Shown in pieces: positions 31,073 to 42,406 of a stretch of DNA of 64,000 nt. A model generated the notes under the pieces. That model was not told where the DNA came from. It saw only the letters and a program-made list of their open reading frames with translations, and did no database searches. The stretch comes from Phytophthora sp. 'mugwort'. Taxonomy: Eukaryota; Oomycota; Peronosporomycetes; Peronosporales; Peronosporaceae. Both the position numbers and the translations under genes were made by a program. The stretch covers positions 2,170,001 through 2,234,000 of the forward strand of contig JAUCEF010000018.1 in assembly GCA_033558025.1 (NCBI GenBank), read 5' to 3'. The stretch's first letter is position 1; the number at the start of each line of letters is the position of its first letter.

Positions 31073-32425
31073 ATGAGCGGCAAAAAAGCCCCTCAAGAAT
31101 CGCCAGATCCTCAAGCGACTCGAGGACCTGTAAGCTCAAGAGGAGAAGGCAGGTACTGACAGTGCTCCGCTTGGTCAGACCGGAGCCGCCATCGCGAAGG
31201 TGTCCTTCTGGTACGAGTTTCGGGCCATCCTAGCCAGCAACGAGCTCTCAATGGGCATCGAAGTCCTCGATGACATCGCTAAAGCCCTTATCGACGAAGT
31301 CCCACAAGCTGCCAGCGCGCTGAGTAGTCCCATCCTGATCCTACCACTACCGTCGCGACAGCAGGCGAGTACGGTCGTGCCCGGGAATCCTCGATTCACC
31401 AACACTCTGAAGCGCCCAATACCGCCACCTCAAAGTTCCCCGTCGCCCGGAGTTCGTCTGAAGAAGAGCTAGACCTCGGCGAAGGTCCCGAAGACGAAAC
31501 AACTCCTCGACTTCGAGCTCTCCGACCGAGTGCCGTCGGCGGTGCGAACAGATATTGAGTAGGTGTACCGGCGAGCAGCGGACCTCAACGCCTCGCCATA
31601 TCAACTAGCGGACCCTTGGGAGGGTCAGGTTCTATGGTATGCTCCAGAAGCGTTCCCGGATGTTCGCATAGCGCATTGGCGCTTCTGGAATGGTAATCGC
31701 TGCACGTTCTTCGAGTGTGCACTACATGCTCCGCTGAATTCGGCATCAGCCCAGACGCAAAGGCGCAAGCGGAAATGACTGCCGTTCTGAGCGACTACGT
31801 TCCCTCAGCATATGCATCGAAACTTGGGGTTGGTTCGACTTCTTGGAACGACTTGAGGTAGACGGTCGCGGCAATCTAATGTGGTGGGGAGATCAGCCCG
31901 GCAAGAACTCGTCCGACGCCAAGTTATACGAAGGGTCGCTGCTCGAAGACTTGAGTGAACAGTGACGCAAAGATAAACGGGCTTACGCTGCCAAGATCAA
32001 GGACGCTCAGGAACCGTTCCGCCTGGATGCAGAAGCGTTCGATCACTTACCAGTTCTCCTAAAACAACCCGGAGCCTTGGATCCAGACGCCGTGGAGTTC
32101 GAGAAGCGAATTAACGACCGGGCTCTAGCACGAATACTTCAGCGACCACAGGGCAGCCCACACGCGACCACTGGGTGGGAACACTAGCCAAAGGTGTTTG
32201 GTTTAGATTCAGTGAAGACGATCGAATCCGTCATTTGCGCCAACAGGTGGAGACACAGCTTCCCAACGACTCCTACCAACCGCCAACCGTATCGGCGTAA
32301 TATCCTGGAAGTCAACACCAAAGGATACGCGCCATTCAAACACGTCGATGATTCATTTACTGCGTTGCCCCCCGAGGATAACGACGAAGCAGAAGAAGAA
32401 GAGGAAGAAGCGGACAACAAATGAC
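31073..32425 (+). pseudogene. opposite-strand decayed coding region inside Gypsy-1
   Basis: Reading against the element, an ATG at 31073 starts MSGKKAPQESPDPQATRGP, after which coding-like frames follow one another: 31200-31472 (VSFWYEFRAILASNELSMG, PQAASALSSPIL), 31563-31778 (WYAPEAFPDVRIAHWRFWNG), about 31820-32187 (WFDFLERLEVDGRGNLMWWG, then FDHLPVLLKQPGALDPDAVE, with two stops) and 32194-32424, ending in an acidic EEEEEEADNK tail. The amino-acid composition is protein-like throughout, suggesting a former gene of about 450 codons with several frameshifts and stops. Its family is not recognised. It lies between integrase and the membrane-protein frame. It may be a captured gene, part of another nested element, or an antisense accessory gene. 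Confidence 0.5.
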
Positions 32426-32739
32426 GAGTCATCCAAACAGTGGCGATCTCTCGACGACCGAGACATTCGCAGTCCTTTCTGGAGTTGTAATTGCACCGTT
32501 CCCTTCTTTGCATTTATAAGCGTTCCATAATCAATCTTCAGTTTGTTCGTAATTTCTAGCACATCCACACACGTTGGGGTAAGAACCGTGATAATTGTTT
32601 TAAGCAATATCACACAATTTCAAGCGACTCCTCGTCGGTTAAAATTATCACAAGTAGGCGAGCCCTCTTCCTTAGAAGAGCAGCTAATCCTCGTCCACGG
32701 CGGCATTCGCTTCTGCCAGCCGAACGCTGCGACATAACT

Positions 32740-34446
32740 CGGGTCAGCCATTTTCGCGTCGTCGTTCATCTTCGAACACTCTTAACAAATCCTCATAATG
32801 GGGGAGTAGCGACTCCGCTGATCTCCAACAAGTTTCGTAAGAAGCAGTGAGCACCAAATATTGTTCTTGCCGTTCCTTGACCAACTTATCCAGAATTTCC
32901 ACGATGGGGTTCGAGACCCCTGCAAATACTGTTTCTTCGACGCCTATTGTGAGGCACTCTACGAAGCTAATAGCGGGTAAGTCATCTATTGATAAAAATC
33001 CGTCATCTTCCGCATCTGGGCTTCCAGCGGCACTTCAGTCGGAAAGGGGCGACTCCATCGACCCAATAACTATTTCAAGCGGTCACATTCACAGTGACTT
33101 CCCGGTTCGGATGATTCGGAATTGACACTTTATAAAGCGTTCTCGGCTACCTTTCCCAAGATGAGGTACGGCCCGTGCCAAGTGAAAGCGAGTTTCTTTG
33201 TTTTCTTCTCCCCTCGACGAGCTCTGAAGTATTGATAGACCCCAATAGCGTCTCCGACGTCAACCGAGATGGGAATTTGGTCGCTTAATCGGCGCTCGTG
33301 TCTGTCTTGAGCCTTTATTAGTTGACGTTCAACCATCCAACGCGCATCGCGCTGCGAGAGATGCAATTTCTGACGATATGCTGCTACCTCGTTGATCTTC
33401 CAGTCATTCGTAGTATTGAGGAGCGCTAAATTCAACGGTAGCACAGGATCTCGGCCATATAGACTGAAGAACGGTGAATCGCCTAAAGTTTCGTGATAGG
33501 AAGTACGGTGAGCGAATAGTACGCGCGGCAAGTAAAGATCCCAATATATATATATATATATATCGGTCTGGGCCTCACTGACGAATATTGTAACATCCCA
33601 AGTAGCGTTCCGTTAAATCAATCGACTAATCCTTGCGTTTGCGGATGATACGCGGCTCCGAATAATTTCTTGATTCCCAGAGTCAGGTAGAAGGACTGAG
33701 CTAGTTCCGAAATAAAGTTTGATCCTCGATCACTCAATAAGCGTTTTTGGTACACCGTGCCTAGCGACCACCTCGTTCACCATGATGTCCACGAACGTAA
33801 TAGTATCCGGCGCCGCTACCGGAAAGGCTTCGGTCCAACGCGTAAAGTAGTCAGCAAAGACCAAAATGTACTTGTTGCCTCTGGGCGTGGTCACTAGGGC
33901 CCAATAGCGTCCACCACTAAAAGTGAGAAGGGACCCGACAATTCTTGGATCGGCATGCTCTGTATCGGACCGTTCTTCCAAGGTTGATACCCTTTCCCAC
34001 TGCCGCACACTGTGCAAGAGCGTACGTACTCAACCACGTCCTTCTTTCAACCATGCCAGTACGCATGCTTCCGAACCTTATCCATCGTCTTAGTTTGCCC
34101 GATATGATCGGCAACGACGTCTGAATGACAGTAGTGTAGTACGGTCTCGATAAACGGGACAGGAATGACAGGGACGGTCATGGATCGAGCGGGTCCCGCG
34201 CGGGCTCGAAGGTGTATCCTACGGACTAACATCCCATTCCAATTGGCGTAGTGGGGCTCCATTTGACGAGTCCGCGCACGAAGTTGAGCGTCTAGAGCGA
34301 GGACTCCATGCTCTAATAGGCAACCAGAGCTTGGATCGAAGGGGTCCAGTTTTGTTCCTCCACAAATAGCTCCCGACCGAGCCCAAAAACGTCCATAGGA
34401 GACACAGTAGTTGGTTCCGCCTCGTCCGTATCGCTGTTATTCTCAC
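32740..34446 (-). pseudogene. Gypsy-1 integrase
   Basis: The H2C2 zinc-binding part is split between frames (34262-34047: HYCHSDVVADHIGQTKTMDKV, ending YWHG). The catalytic core appears at 34017-33730 (GGRYWALVTTPRGNKYILVFADYFTRWTEAFPV, then MVNEVVARHGVPKTLIE). The C-terminal part (33531-33130) has a GPY-type motif TWHGPYLILGKVAENA. A one-base insertion then causes a stop, after which the typical C-terminal extension (VEETVFAGVSNP, EQYLVLTASYETCWRS) continues to about 32740. Integrase inserts the cDNA into the genome. Several frame breaks make this copy inactive. Confidence 0.85.
33543..33563. repeat. TA dinucleotide microsatellite
   Basis: About ten AT/TA units within the integrase region, coinciding with a gap between readable integrase frames; slippage here probably contributed to the break. 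Confidence 0.9.
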
Positions 34447-34627
34447 TCCCTGGAGTCAGAAGAAATCCGTTCTCCGCAGAATCTGGTCCAATTTCTTCAG
34501 CAGAACGATGTTCCTCTCGCTGTTCATCGGCTTCGCTTACTCATAGATTGTCGAGCGCGGGAGAAGGCAGCTCGTCTACGCCTGTGGCGAGAGGCTGCTT
34601 CTCCCCGACTAAGTTCTGACCCTCCTC

Positions 34628-35311
34628 CTAGGAGTGCAAGTCGTTCAATAAGTCGGCCATCGTGATGGCGCTGATAGTTGTCGAGTGTAATCGTGATAAA
34701 CCATCGGCATGACCCATAGCCATTCCAGGCTTATGGTACACTTTGATCCTCAACTGGGACAGTTCCATCGCCCAGCGAGCCAACTTAGCGTTGTTGGTAC
34801 GGTTGCCCTCACTGAAGAACCAAGTCAGAGACTTATGGTCCGTATACAGATCGAACTCGTGGCGATCCAAGTAACAGCGGAATTTGCGAGTTGCCCACAC
34901 AATCCCCCAGCACTCAAGGTCGGAGGTGCCGTCTTGCTTGTTGATCGAGTTCTTCTCGGACCCCACCAGTAATTTACTGGCATATGCCACTGCACGGTCT
35001 CTACCGTTCACAGACTGCATTAAGCACGCTCCAACAGCAAGCTTGGAAGAATCCACATAGAATTTGAATTTCTTCTCGAAGTCGGGATAAACAAGGATAG
35101 AGGGTTCGATTAACTTCCTCTGAAGCTGTAGAAAGGCAGCTTCACAGTCCTCGTTCCATTGAAATTCCACCCCTTTCATCTTCAACCTCTCGATGGGAGC
35201 CGAGATGCCAGCGTACCCGGGTATGTACCTCCGTAAGTAACTCGTCAGGCCCAAGAACGCTCGAACCGTATGAACATCGTGAGGCCTTCTAATGTTCATC
35301 ACGGCCTTCAC
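34628..35311 (-). CDS. Gypsy-1 RNase H domain (open segment of pol)
   Basis: A 227-codon open stretch of pol. It begins with the RT thumb/connection (RRPHDVHTVRAFLGLTSYLR) and continues as a Ty3-type RNase H: FYVDSSKLAVGACL, LECWGIVWATRKFRCYL, LYTDHKSLTWF and MGHADGLSRL, which hold the expected acidic catalytic residues. The domain degrades the RNA strand of the RNA-DNA hybrid. It is separated from the upstream RT frame (35786-35289) by a frame change, with a short overlap, and from integrase by another, so it is not translated as part of an intact polyprotein. Confidence 0.85.
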   Translation of the reverse strand: MKAVMNIRRPHDVHTVRAFLGLTSYLRRYIPGYAGISAPIERLKMKGVEFQWNEDCEAAFLQLQRKLIEPSILVYPDFEKKFKFYVDSSKLAVGACLMQSVNGRDRAVAYASKLLVGSEKNSINKQDGTSDLECWGIVWATRKFRCYLDRHEFDLYTDHKSLTWFFSEGNRTNNAKLARWAMELSQLRIKVYHKPGMAMGHADGLSRLHSTTISAITMADLLNDLHS

Positions 35312-36179
35312 CTTCTCGGGCTAGGCAATATACCTGAGGGGTTATAATATGGCCTAGGCAAGCGACTTGATCTCGCCCCCACTTACACGTTTTCATCTTA
35401 AGCTTGAAGCCCGCGCCACGAAACCTCTGTATCACCTGTCGTAGGCGGCCGAGGTGCGTAGGGAAGTCGTTACTAAACACAACGTAGTCATCGAGGTAGA
35501 CTAGACAAGTACGCCAATTCAAATTCACGAGAACGTTCTCCATTAACCTCTCGAAGGCTGGAACGGCGTTGCATAGGCCGAAAGGCATCACTAGCCATTC
35601 ATACAGACCGTACTTGCACGTAAACGCCGTCTTCTCCACGCTATCGTCTGCTATAGATACATGCCAGTACCCTGACGCTATGTCCATAGTAGAGAGCTGT
35701 TTAGCGTTCTCTAGGACGTCCAAGCTGTCGTCAATGAGTGGCATAGGGTAATCGTCACCGCGTTCAGTCAGCGACAGTCGATGCAAAAGCGAATTCCCCC
35801 ATCCGGTTTACGGATCATTAGCACAGGGCTGGCCCGGGGGCTGGTCGGAGGACGGATATGGCCCATCTCGAGATACTGTTGAATTTCCAGCCTCCATCAC
35901 ATCGCCTTCAGCTTTAGAGACACGGCACGGACGCTGCCTGATGGGGGCATGCGTTCCCGTATCGATCGAGAACCTCAGCAAATCGGTACGGCCGGGGGTC
36001 AGAGATGTTTCCACAAACATATCCCGGAACGACTCTACTTCCGCCCGCAACAGTTTAAACTGTCCCTCCCCCAATCGAAAGTCAGTGCAATCCACGTCGA
36101 GTTCTCCTTCACGCGTCACACTCGGATCGGGCTCAGGATCCCGCGTCGAGTGAGAGGTCAGGCCTGGGGAGCTAGTCAC
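35289..36179 (-). pseudogene. Gypsy-1 reverse transcriptase
   Basis: The main open part (35786-35289, 165 codons) contains YPMPLIDDSLD, STMDIASGYWHV (first catalytic Asp), FGLCNAVPAFERLM and VYLDDYVVFS (the YxDD box), then GFKLKMKTCKWG and LGHIIT. The N-terminal part is in another frame (36179-35808: TDLLRFSIDTGTHAPIRQRP, CRVSKAE). The usual PxSP position in that segment is disturbed. RT copies element RNA to DNA. The catalytic residues are intact but the frames are broken on both sides. Confidence 0.88.
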
Positions 36180-36518
36180 TTGGTGTATTACGGGGAAGCA
36201 CGGCAGCTCGGCCTCTTCGTCCGAGGATCCACCGGCAGGCCACGACGAGGTCTCTCTGACTCCAGAGGAGCACCATCCAGCTCAAACGCGGAGGCGGGAA
36301 CCACCGAAGCCACACCAACCAAGGTGCCTTTCTTGATGACCACCGTGGCAAGAGAGGCATTGCATAATTCCACTATTAAAGACCCGTTCTGCACAACACA
36401 CAGAGTCGAGCCACTTTCACCGTATCATCCAGCTCAGGCACACCCTCGACGAGACCCGTAGTGTCGTTAGCAGTATCACCCAGCCAATCCGTTACCACGA
36501 GGACTTGCTCGCCGGGCA

Positions 36519-37187
36519 TTAGACACACGGTAGCGTTGATTCGGAGTAGAACACTTCGACTCGCGGTGATCCCAGATGAAACAGCTCTCCTGTGTCTTTT
36601 AACGTTACAGAGTCGTCTTCAAGATCAACTACAGCACAGTACGCCTTGAGGGTATCCGTTCCCAGTATAACGTCAATGTGTAGACGGTCAACTACTACGA
36701 AGGGTCTGAGCTTCTCTTGAGTTCCCAGTCGCATGGGCAAGTCGACCTTACCCGGGATGCGGATTGCATGACCCGACACGCCCTTGAGGCTTCCGTGGCA
36801 AGGTCGTAACGATGCCGTATCTTTAACAATACGCTTTAGGACTCTAGAGTCTATCAAACTGCAAGTAGCGCCAGTATCCACTAACATCCCCGTAGGAACG
36901 CAGTCGACATAACCAGGCGAGACAGACTCGGTCTTGCTGATAGAGCTAATCACGCGCTCCTCCACAGGAACTAGCGTGTCGCCCACCGCCATATCGCCGT
37001 GACTCGAAGGGCTCCTGGACACTTCTCGCAGGCCGGGCTTCCACTCGCGTCTCCGGGTATCGCCGTCTATACTGACATAATGACTAATGTCGTCAGCGTT
37101 CTCAGGATACGTGGGACGGTCTCCAAACGCCTCCGACCGTCCCGAGAACAGTGACGAGCAATCGAAACTCACATTTTTGAAGGGCAC
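36519..37187 (-). CDS. Gypsy-1 aspartic protease region (open segment)
   Basis: A 222-codon open frame. Its C-terminal half is a retropepsin: TGMLVDTGATCSLIDSRVL carries the catalytic DTG, RPFVVVDRLHIDVILGTDTL the second conserved strand, and SLKGVSGHAIRIPGKV the flap region. The N-terminal half is a polar linker. Protease would cleave Gag-Pol during particle maturation. A following frame (36394-36188, SLIVELCNASLATVVIKKGT) is the continuation towards RT, so a frameshift or stop separates them. Confidence 0.82.
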   Translation of the reverse strand: MPFKNVSFDCSSLFSGRSEAFGDRPTYPENADDISHYVSIDGDTRRREWKPGLREVSRSPSSHGDMAVGDTLVPVEERVISSISKTESVSPGYVDCVPTGMLVDTGATCSLIDSRVLKRIVKDTASLRPCHGSLKGVSGHAIRIPGKVDLPMRLGTQEKLRPFVVVDRLHIDVILGTDTLKAYCAVVDLEDDSVTLKDTGELFHLGSPRVEVFYSESTLPCV

Positions 37188-37199
37188 AACCTTCTTTCT

Positions 37200-38740
37200 T
37201 TATGTCGGCTCAGATCCTGCAAGACGATTATTCCTCCTCGACGAGGCTGTCAGTCTTACCATTCGCTTGGTCCTAATCAATTCAGCTTCAGTGGCATAAG
37301 CGTCCTTAACAAGTCTCAAGATTCGGCGTAAGAGAGAGTCCTCGAAGTCTCCACCAATACGTTGCACTAGGAGTAGAGCTCCATCGCGGAGGTCATCCTG
37401 CGAGGATGACGCAGCAACGTCGGGTTCAAGAGGAACCGACGGAGCGGTAGGAACTCGTACTTGGTAGTCTTTGCTGTGCAATCGGTCTTCTTCTCCACGT
37501 CTTTTACGAGTGGGTACACCACGAGGCGTACCAAGCCACGAAGCCGAGACGGAAGGCGGGTATGGTAGTCATCTGTTTTTATTGCTCCACGGGACACTCC
37601 GATTCTTGAATTTAAGTAAGCTGGCTCGGTCCCACCGCAATGTTCGCTACACTGCCGACTCGTACGCAGGGACCCCGGAACGTTCTCCTTTTGGGCCAGA
37701 CGTCGACTTAATATCTCGGTCATTACTACTCCATCCCCAGCTCCGACATCGCGCGTGTCGGACAAGTGACGACACGGCTCTACTCCTCGAATTATGAGTT
37801 TGTTCTGGCACTTCTCTGCCGAAACTACGGTTCGCCCGTTAAGCTTCCTCAGACGAAGCCAGCTTGTCACGGTACCAGCTCATCCAGTATTCCGGAAATG
37901 GAAGTTCGCCAAAAGACACTTCCTTGGTCATCTCTAGGGTCTGCACCGGGATGTTCAGGAGTACGCTCAGTTCTTCAAGAGAAGGCTCTTTCAACTGCTT
38001 AGCGTTCTTTTTCATCTGTAGCTTTAGAGCTACCTCGTCAAGCAGGAACAACCGTTCCTCTATCTCTTTCTCGTATTCCTCTTTCTCTTCGGTTACGCCG
38101 GGCAAGGGCCCTTCAGATAGCGTATTCAGTTCATCGACCGTAAAGAGACGAGTGTGAGGTAAGTGTTCCTTTCTTTCTACACGAAGTTCAGGGCTAATAG
38201 GGCGTTCTTGTACAGGATCCAGCGTCATGGACGTTTCCTCTGTGTTTCCTCTGAACACGAGCCCTTCACCGGCGCGACAGGCGTCAAGGTCTCATGTGCA
38301 ACTGTCAACATTAATTCCCCTCTAGCTTCGGAGATATCTTCGGCTTGGACGGCCAAGTCTTCATGGGTACCATTCGTCAGGTCCAGACCCCCAATTCCAC
38401 AATTCTTCAGGTCCAGACTCCCAATTCTCCTAGTTCGGTTTCTTCAGAGTCGTAAAATGGAACACCGTGTTCCGCCTGGTCCACTAGGACCCTAACGGAA
38501 CCCTCGGGTTCATGATTTTGTTCTGTCTCGAGCCTCTCTCTCTCAAAAAGTGTTCTTCACGACTAGAACATCGTGTTCCTCCTGGTCAACTGGAACCGTA
38601 ACGGAACCCTCGGGTTCGTAGTCAGGCTCTGCCCCGTCCTCCTCTTCCTTCGAAAAAGCGTTATTCTCTTCAGTCGCCACACTTTGAGCGATACCGAAGT
38701 CCTTATGCCCAACTTCTTGTCGCACAGGGGGCGGGGTACG
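37200..38740 (-). pseudogene. Gypsy-1 gag-to-protease spacer coding region
   Basis: Frames at 38258-37839 (TEEKEEYEKEIEERLFLLDEV, ELSVLLNIPVQTLEM), 37870-37367 and 37481-37200 (RIGGDFEDSLLRRILRLVKD) look protein-coding in element orientation but match no domain known to me. They are in different registers. Together they explain part of the unusual element length. Confidence 0.5.
38466..38616. repeat. 46-bp direct duplication in Gypsy-1 spacer
   Basis: 38466-38511 and 38572-38616 share CGTGTTCC, CCTGGTC and the block CTAACGGAACCCTCGGGTTC / GTAACGGAACCCTCGGGTTC. A smaller duplication (CAGGTCCAGACNCCCAATTC) lies just left, at about 38378-38425. Confidence 0.8.
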
Positions 38741-38746
38741 GTAGCC

Positions 38747-39409
38747 TTACTGTTCATCTTCTTCGTCCGCCATCGTGGTGTAGTCTATGCAGGCGACTAC
38801 TCGTTCAGATATAGGTGCATCGTAACCACCATTATTCAGATCCTTATCGTTCATATATCCCTCGTCGAAGGGACTTCCTTCCGCGGCGTATCCAAGCTCC
38901 GCGACATCCTCTTCAGCAGCCCACACCCATTCGGTATTCATAACAATTTCAGGCAATTCACATCTCGTCGGAACGGCTGTTCCGCCATAGCGAGGAGTCA
39001 TTCTCACATTACCGACCGTATTCTCCACGGTTGTCGGAGAGACTTCCTCAGTGTCGTTCCATAGGCAAGAGGAAAGAGCGACGCCCTCTTCCCGTTCCTC
39101 CTGCCGCCACCATTGCTGCGACGGAGTTGTCGGTCCCTGAGCAACCATCCGATTAATGGCTAGCATTATAGGACATTCCGAGACAACGTGGTCCGTACGC
39201 TTACACATAAAGCATGCACGACGGAACGGTTGATAACCGTTGCTAGGTTGACCAGAAAGCTGGGCCCGAGGAAGTTGGCACTCCGGAGTGATATAACCCT
39301 TCCCTTTGCAATTTTCACAAGTCATCTGGTGTAGCCGTCTGCACGTGAGACGGCTACACCCGAGCATATGACAACGTGCGCACACCACCATACCTTCTTG
39401 AGTGTACAC
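38747..39409 (-). CDS. Gypsy-1 Gag C-terminal nucleocapsid-like segment
   Basis: A 220-codon open frame with three Cys clusters: CARCHMLGCSRLTC (residues 10-23), CENCKGKGYITPEC (31-44, with Tyr at the usual His position) and a canonical CCHC knuckle CFMCKRTDHVVSEC (66-79). Such knuckles bind element RNA. Downstream it becomes acidic (EEDVAEL, DEGYMNDKDL). It follows the Gag core frame (40031-39462) after a frame change. Confidence 0.78.
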   Translation of the reverse strand: MYTQEGMVVCARCHMLGCSRLTCRRLHQMTCENCKGKGYITPECQLPRAQLSGQPSNGYQPFRRACFMCKRTDHVVSECPIMLAINRMVAQGPTTPSQQWWRQEEREEGVALSSCLWNDTEEVSPTTVENTVGNVRMTPRYGGTAVPTRCELPEIVMNTEWVWAAEEDVAELGYAAEGSPFDEGYMNDKDLNNGGYDAPISERVVACIDYTTMADEEDEQ

Positions 39410-39461
39410 ATCAGGGCCTTGGCGGATGCCATGGACGGGAGCGGGCGTTGCGTTACCCGTT

Positions 39462-40944
39462 CTAGAAGCGAGGTGGGAGTTCAGGATTGACCTTGTACTC
39501 GGCGGCGCCTCTTAGGTAGCAGCCGCGAACTGTTGTCTTCTTGGCGACCGTGGAGACCGAGCAATCTGCTGCTGATGCTGTAATAACATGTTCTGAGCCT
39601 GTGGTACCATGGAGAGCATTTGGGCCATTATGGCTTTCCGTGGTCGACTTCTTCTCCGAAGCTTCAACGAACTCAGTGTCATTCTCAGCTGGTAGGTGCA
39701 TGTTTTTGTAGAGCACTACAGCAACGACCTGGGGAATCGAGTTCACCACCGTCGCACTCAAGGCCGCCTTCCAGTCTTTGTTGCGTAGTCCCGATAGGAG
39801 ATATTGATAGCGCATTTGAGGGTCCTCGTACTGAGCAGCGTCACAGAGGCTCGAGATCAAATCGCCCCACACTTCAGCAAACATGCCCTTGGAACGCTTC
39901 GTAGTCTTGAAGCGTTCTATCATTTGCAATGGCGTCTGGCAGATGAAATTATTGTGGAAGCGAGTTCGAAGCGTGTCGAAGCTATCGATCTGCGAGTACA
40001 TCCACCACTGTTTCCCAGTCTTACCCTTCATGCACTCCCGAAATGTACTCAGGCGTAGAACCTCCGCCAGGCTCTCCGTACTCGTTCAAATACATCCCAG
40101 AAGACACGAGCCTTTTCCACTGTAGCTCCATCAGAATAGAACGGTTGAATCATCCGCACCGCATGCTTGATATAGGACGGCATCCCTCCATTCATCAAGG
40201 GTTGCGGTGTGGAACCGTTCCTTCGCTCTTACCGGGGGGGGGGGGTATGACTTGAAGTATTCACATTGGCATTCGTCGGTTGCGAGCTCACCCACGAACG
40301 TGGTTGGGTAGCGAATTCACTAGCAGGAGCACCCCTAGGAGCCGATGGTGGAGTCATCGTTCCAGATGCAGGAGTAACCGTAGCCGGCTGATAGACCGGA
40401 GACGGTCCGACACGTATCCCACGTTCCCATCGGCGACCAGCCCGTTTGCTGCAGGAACGGGTTTCCGAGTCCATATCCCGACGTTCCTGGTACATCCCCG
40501 ATAGAGTATCCGCCGTAAGACGCGATCGCGGTCTGGATTCTCCTGACACGTCCAGGTGTCCTCGTCGTCATACTCGTGGTTGGGGTAGGAGGCACAGTCC
40601 CTTGAGAAGGGTACAAGAGATTCCCGATCCAGGCCCCATTCGGTGGACGGGCTGGGAGCCCTGACGACGCGCTAGTAGCTCACCGTAGTACAGCCAAATA
40701 AGCTCCATAGTATTCCGGGGGCGCTTTAATAGTATACTGGCGCACTTAGCGGCTGCGAAATAGCTGTACCCGTAGTCGATCCTGCCTGCTGCGGATCTGG
40801 AACGCTATTATCTCCTGGAACTGTTGTATCGCCGGCGGCCGACGCACTCATCCCTTGTTGTCCGGCACCCGTCAAAGTTGTCGAGGAGACAGCGGAGGGT
40901 CCCAAACCAGGGCTACTCCGTCTCCCGCGACCCGTATTAGCCAC
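39462..40944 (-). pseudogene. Gypsy-1 Gag N-terminal and core region
   Basis: Three frames in element orientation: 40944-40726 (Gly/Ser/Thr-rich start), 40616-40229 (Pro/Thr-rich) and 40031-39462, the core, with KQWWMYSQIDSFDTLRTRFHNNF and MFAEVWGDLISSLCDAAQYEDP, resembling the retrotransposon Gag capsid region. A 12-G run (40234-40245) lies where one frame is lost. Confidence 0.72.
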
Positions 40945-41617
40945 CGCTGGTTGGACATGTTCCTGTCCGCGTCCATACCTCAGGAGCCGCTGAGTTCAAC
41001 CGCTCGTGAGCGTTAAGAGGCGCGCTAGGAACGCCTTGGCCGGCGGCATCAGGCCCAACCGTACGATCAGTAGTAGCCGCATCGGCGCCCGGTGGGGGAA
41101 CACGAGTTCCTTGAGCTGGTACCCCACCCTCTCCGGATTCTTCCGAGCCGAACGCTTCACTAAGCGCGTCCTCATAATCCGCTTCTTAATCTCTCCCCCT
41201 CGCCATGAATCCGCAAGGCCATCTTTATTCTCTTTCCTTAAGAGCGCTTCTGTACGCTCAGGCGCGTAATACAGTTACGCTTCTCGTCCAAGTCTCCCAC
41301 TCCGATTGAGGGTATTCGGTTATCCACCAGGTCTAGCTGCGAGAAGATGCAGTAGGTTTAGCTCCCCGAACAATCAAGTGTTCCGACTGGTTAGAGCTGC
41401 TCTGACTCAAAATAGTTTCTCCAGTTACAAGTGTCTCCGCCGTCGAGTTGTCGACCTCCCCGTAAATAGCGGGCGCAAGTCGGACACTCCCCGCAGGTAC
41501 GGACACTCCACTCGACCACAGTAGCTGCTACTTCACACATGCGCGCTCAAAGCGATCACCCTTGACCTTCACGATAGCGTACCAAACACAATCTTCTCCA
41601 GCAGGCAACTACCGTGC

Positions 41618-41629
41618 TTCTCCACCAAA
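41618..41629 (-). promoter_or_regulatory. Gypsy-1 candidate primer-binding site
   Basis: Just inside the 5' LTR the minus strand reads TT then TGGTGGAGAAGC. PBSs start with TGG, complementary to a tRNA 3' CCA, and lie within a few bases of the LTR. The priming tRNA was not identified. Confidence 0.45.
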
Positions 41630-41630
41630 T

Positions 41631-42220
41631 GTCGCGCACCTCCACTGCCGGGACGGGGGCCGCGAGCTGTTTATGCGAGTACGGTCGTGTGCAGGACGGA
41701 GCGGTGGGTCGGAAGTAGGCTCTGTAGTCAATGAAAAGTAAAACACTGATTTCTCGACTGTTCTGTTAGCAGGAAAGTTTACGACTGAAAGACAAACCTG
41801 GTCGGCGGCAGCTAGACGACCTCTCCTTGTAAGTATGAGCCATCTCCTCCTTTCCTCACCTAGTTCTCCTTCGAGATGACACCCGTCCTCGACGGTGGCA
41901 CCTCTTCAACTCAGAACGCCATACGGGTTCACAGGGCCACTCTTGCCACTAACCATAACGTCGCCTCGCCGCCTCACCGTTCTCGCCTTGATGTTTTTCG
42001 AGCGTGTCACCTCCCCCTCACCGACGGAGGAGACGTTCCCACTCTAGAGTCATCATCGACCCCATCCTCCGTGGGAACGATACCCACCCACTGGTACTCT
42101 AGACACGGTACTCCACACCGTTAATGGGCACTTCAACAAGTCCCGTTGTAGCATCATGTAGGGCACTCGAGACCCACCTTGGGTGCCTGGCACGGGCCCC
42201 GTATAACTCGGTACGGGACA
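41631..42220 (-). repeat. Gypsy-1 5' LTR
   Basis: 590 bp with TG...CA ends, partner of 29121-29711. The promoter and polyadenylation region of the element should lie here, but no TATA motif is obvious. Confidence 0.93.
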
Positions 42221-42406
42221 CCATCAATGGTGACTTCGGTCTATGACATTTCAACAGCATTGGATAAGATACAAACGACCCATTTGGCTTCGAATTATCG
42301 TTCGAGCTACGCAGTTCTAGGGCCATCCGCATCGCGCTTGTGTTTTACAAGTGTGTTCTTCTTACCAAAATATCTCTTGAACTTGGTGCTTTGGCCGCCC
42401 AAATCG

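Larger units (their letters stand above)
29121..42220 (-). mobile_element. full-length 13.1-kb Gypsy (Ty3-type) retrotransposon
   Basis: Two LTRs in the same orientation (29121-29711 and 41631-42220) bound the element, and CCAT is duplicated on both flanks (29117-29120, 42221-42224). In element orientation (minus) the order is 5' LTR, candidate primer site, gag, zinc fingers, protease, RT, RNase H, integrase, an opposite-strand decayed coding region, a membrane-protein frame, polypurine tract and 3' LTR. Protease-RT-RNase H-integrase order defines Ty3/gypsy. At 13.1 kb it is far larger than usual for the group (about 5-8 kb), and much of the excess is the 3 kb after integrase plus a long gag-to-protease spacer. 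Several frame breaks make gag-pol inactive although the LTRs are nearly identical. Confidence 0.93.
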
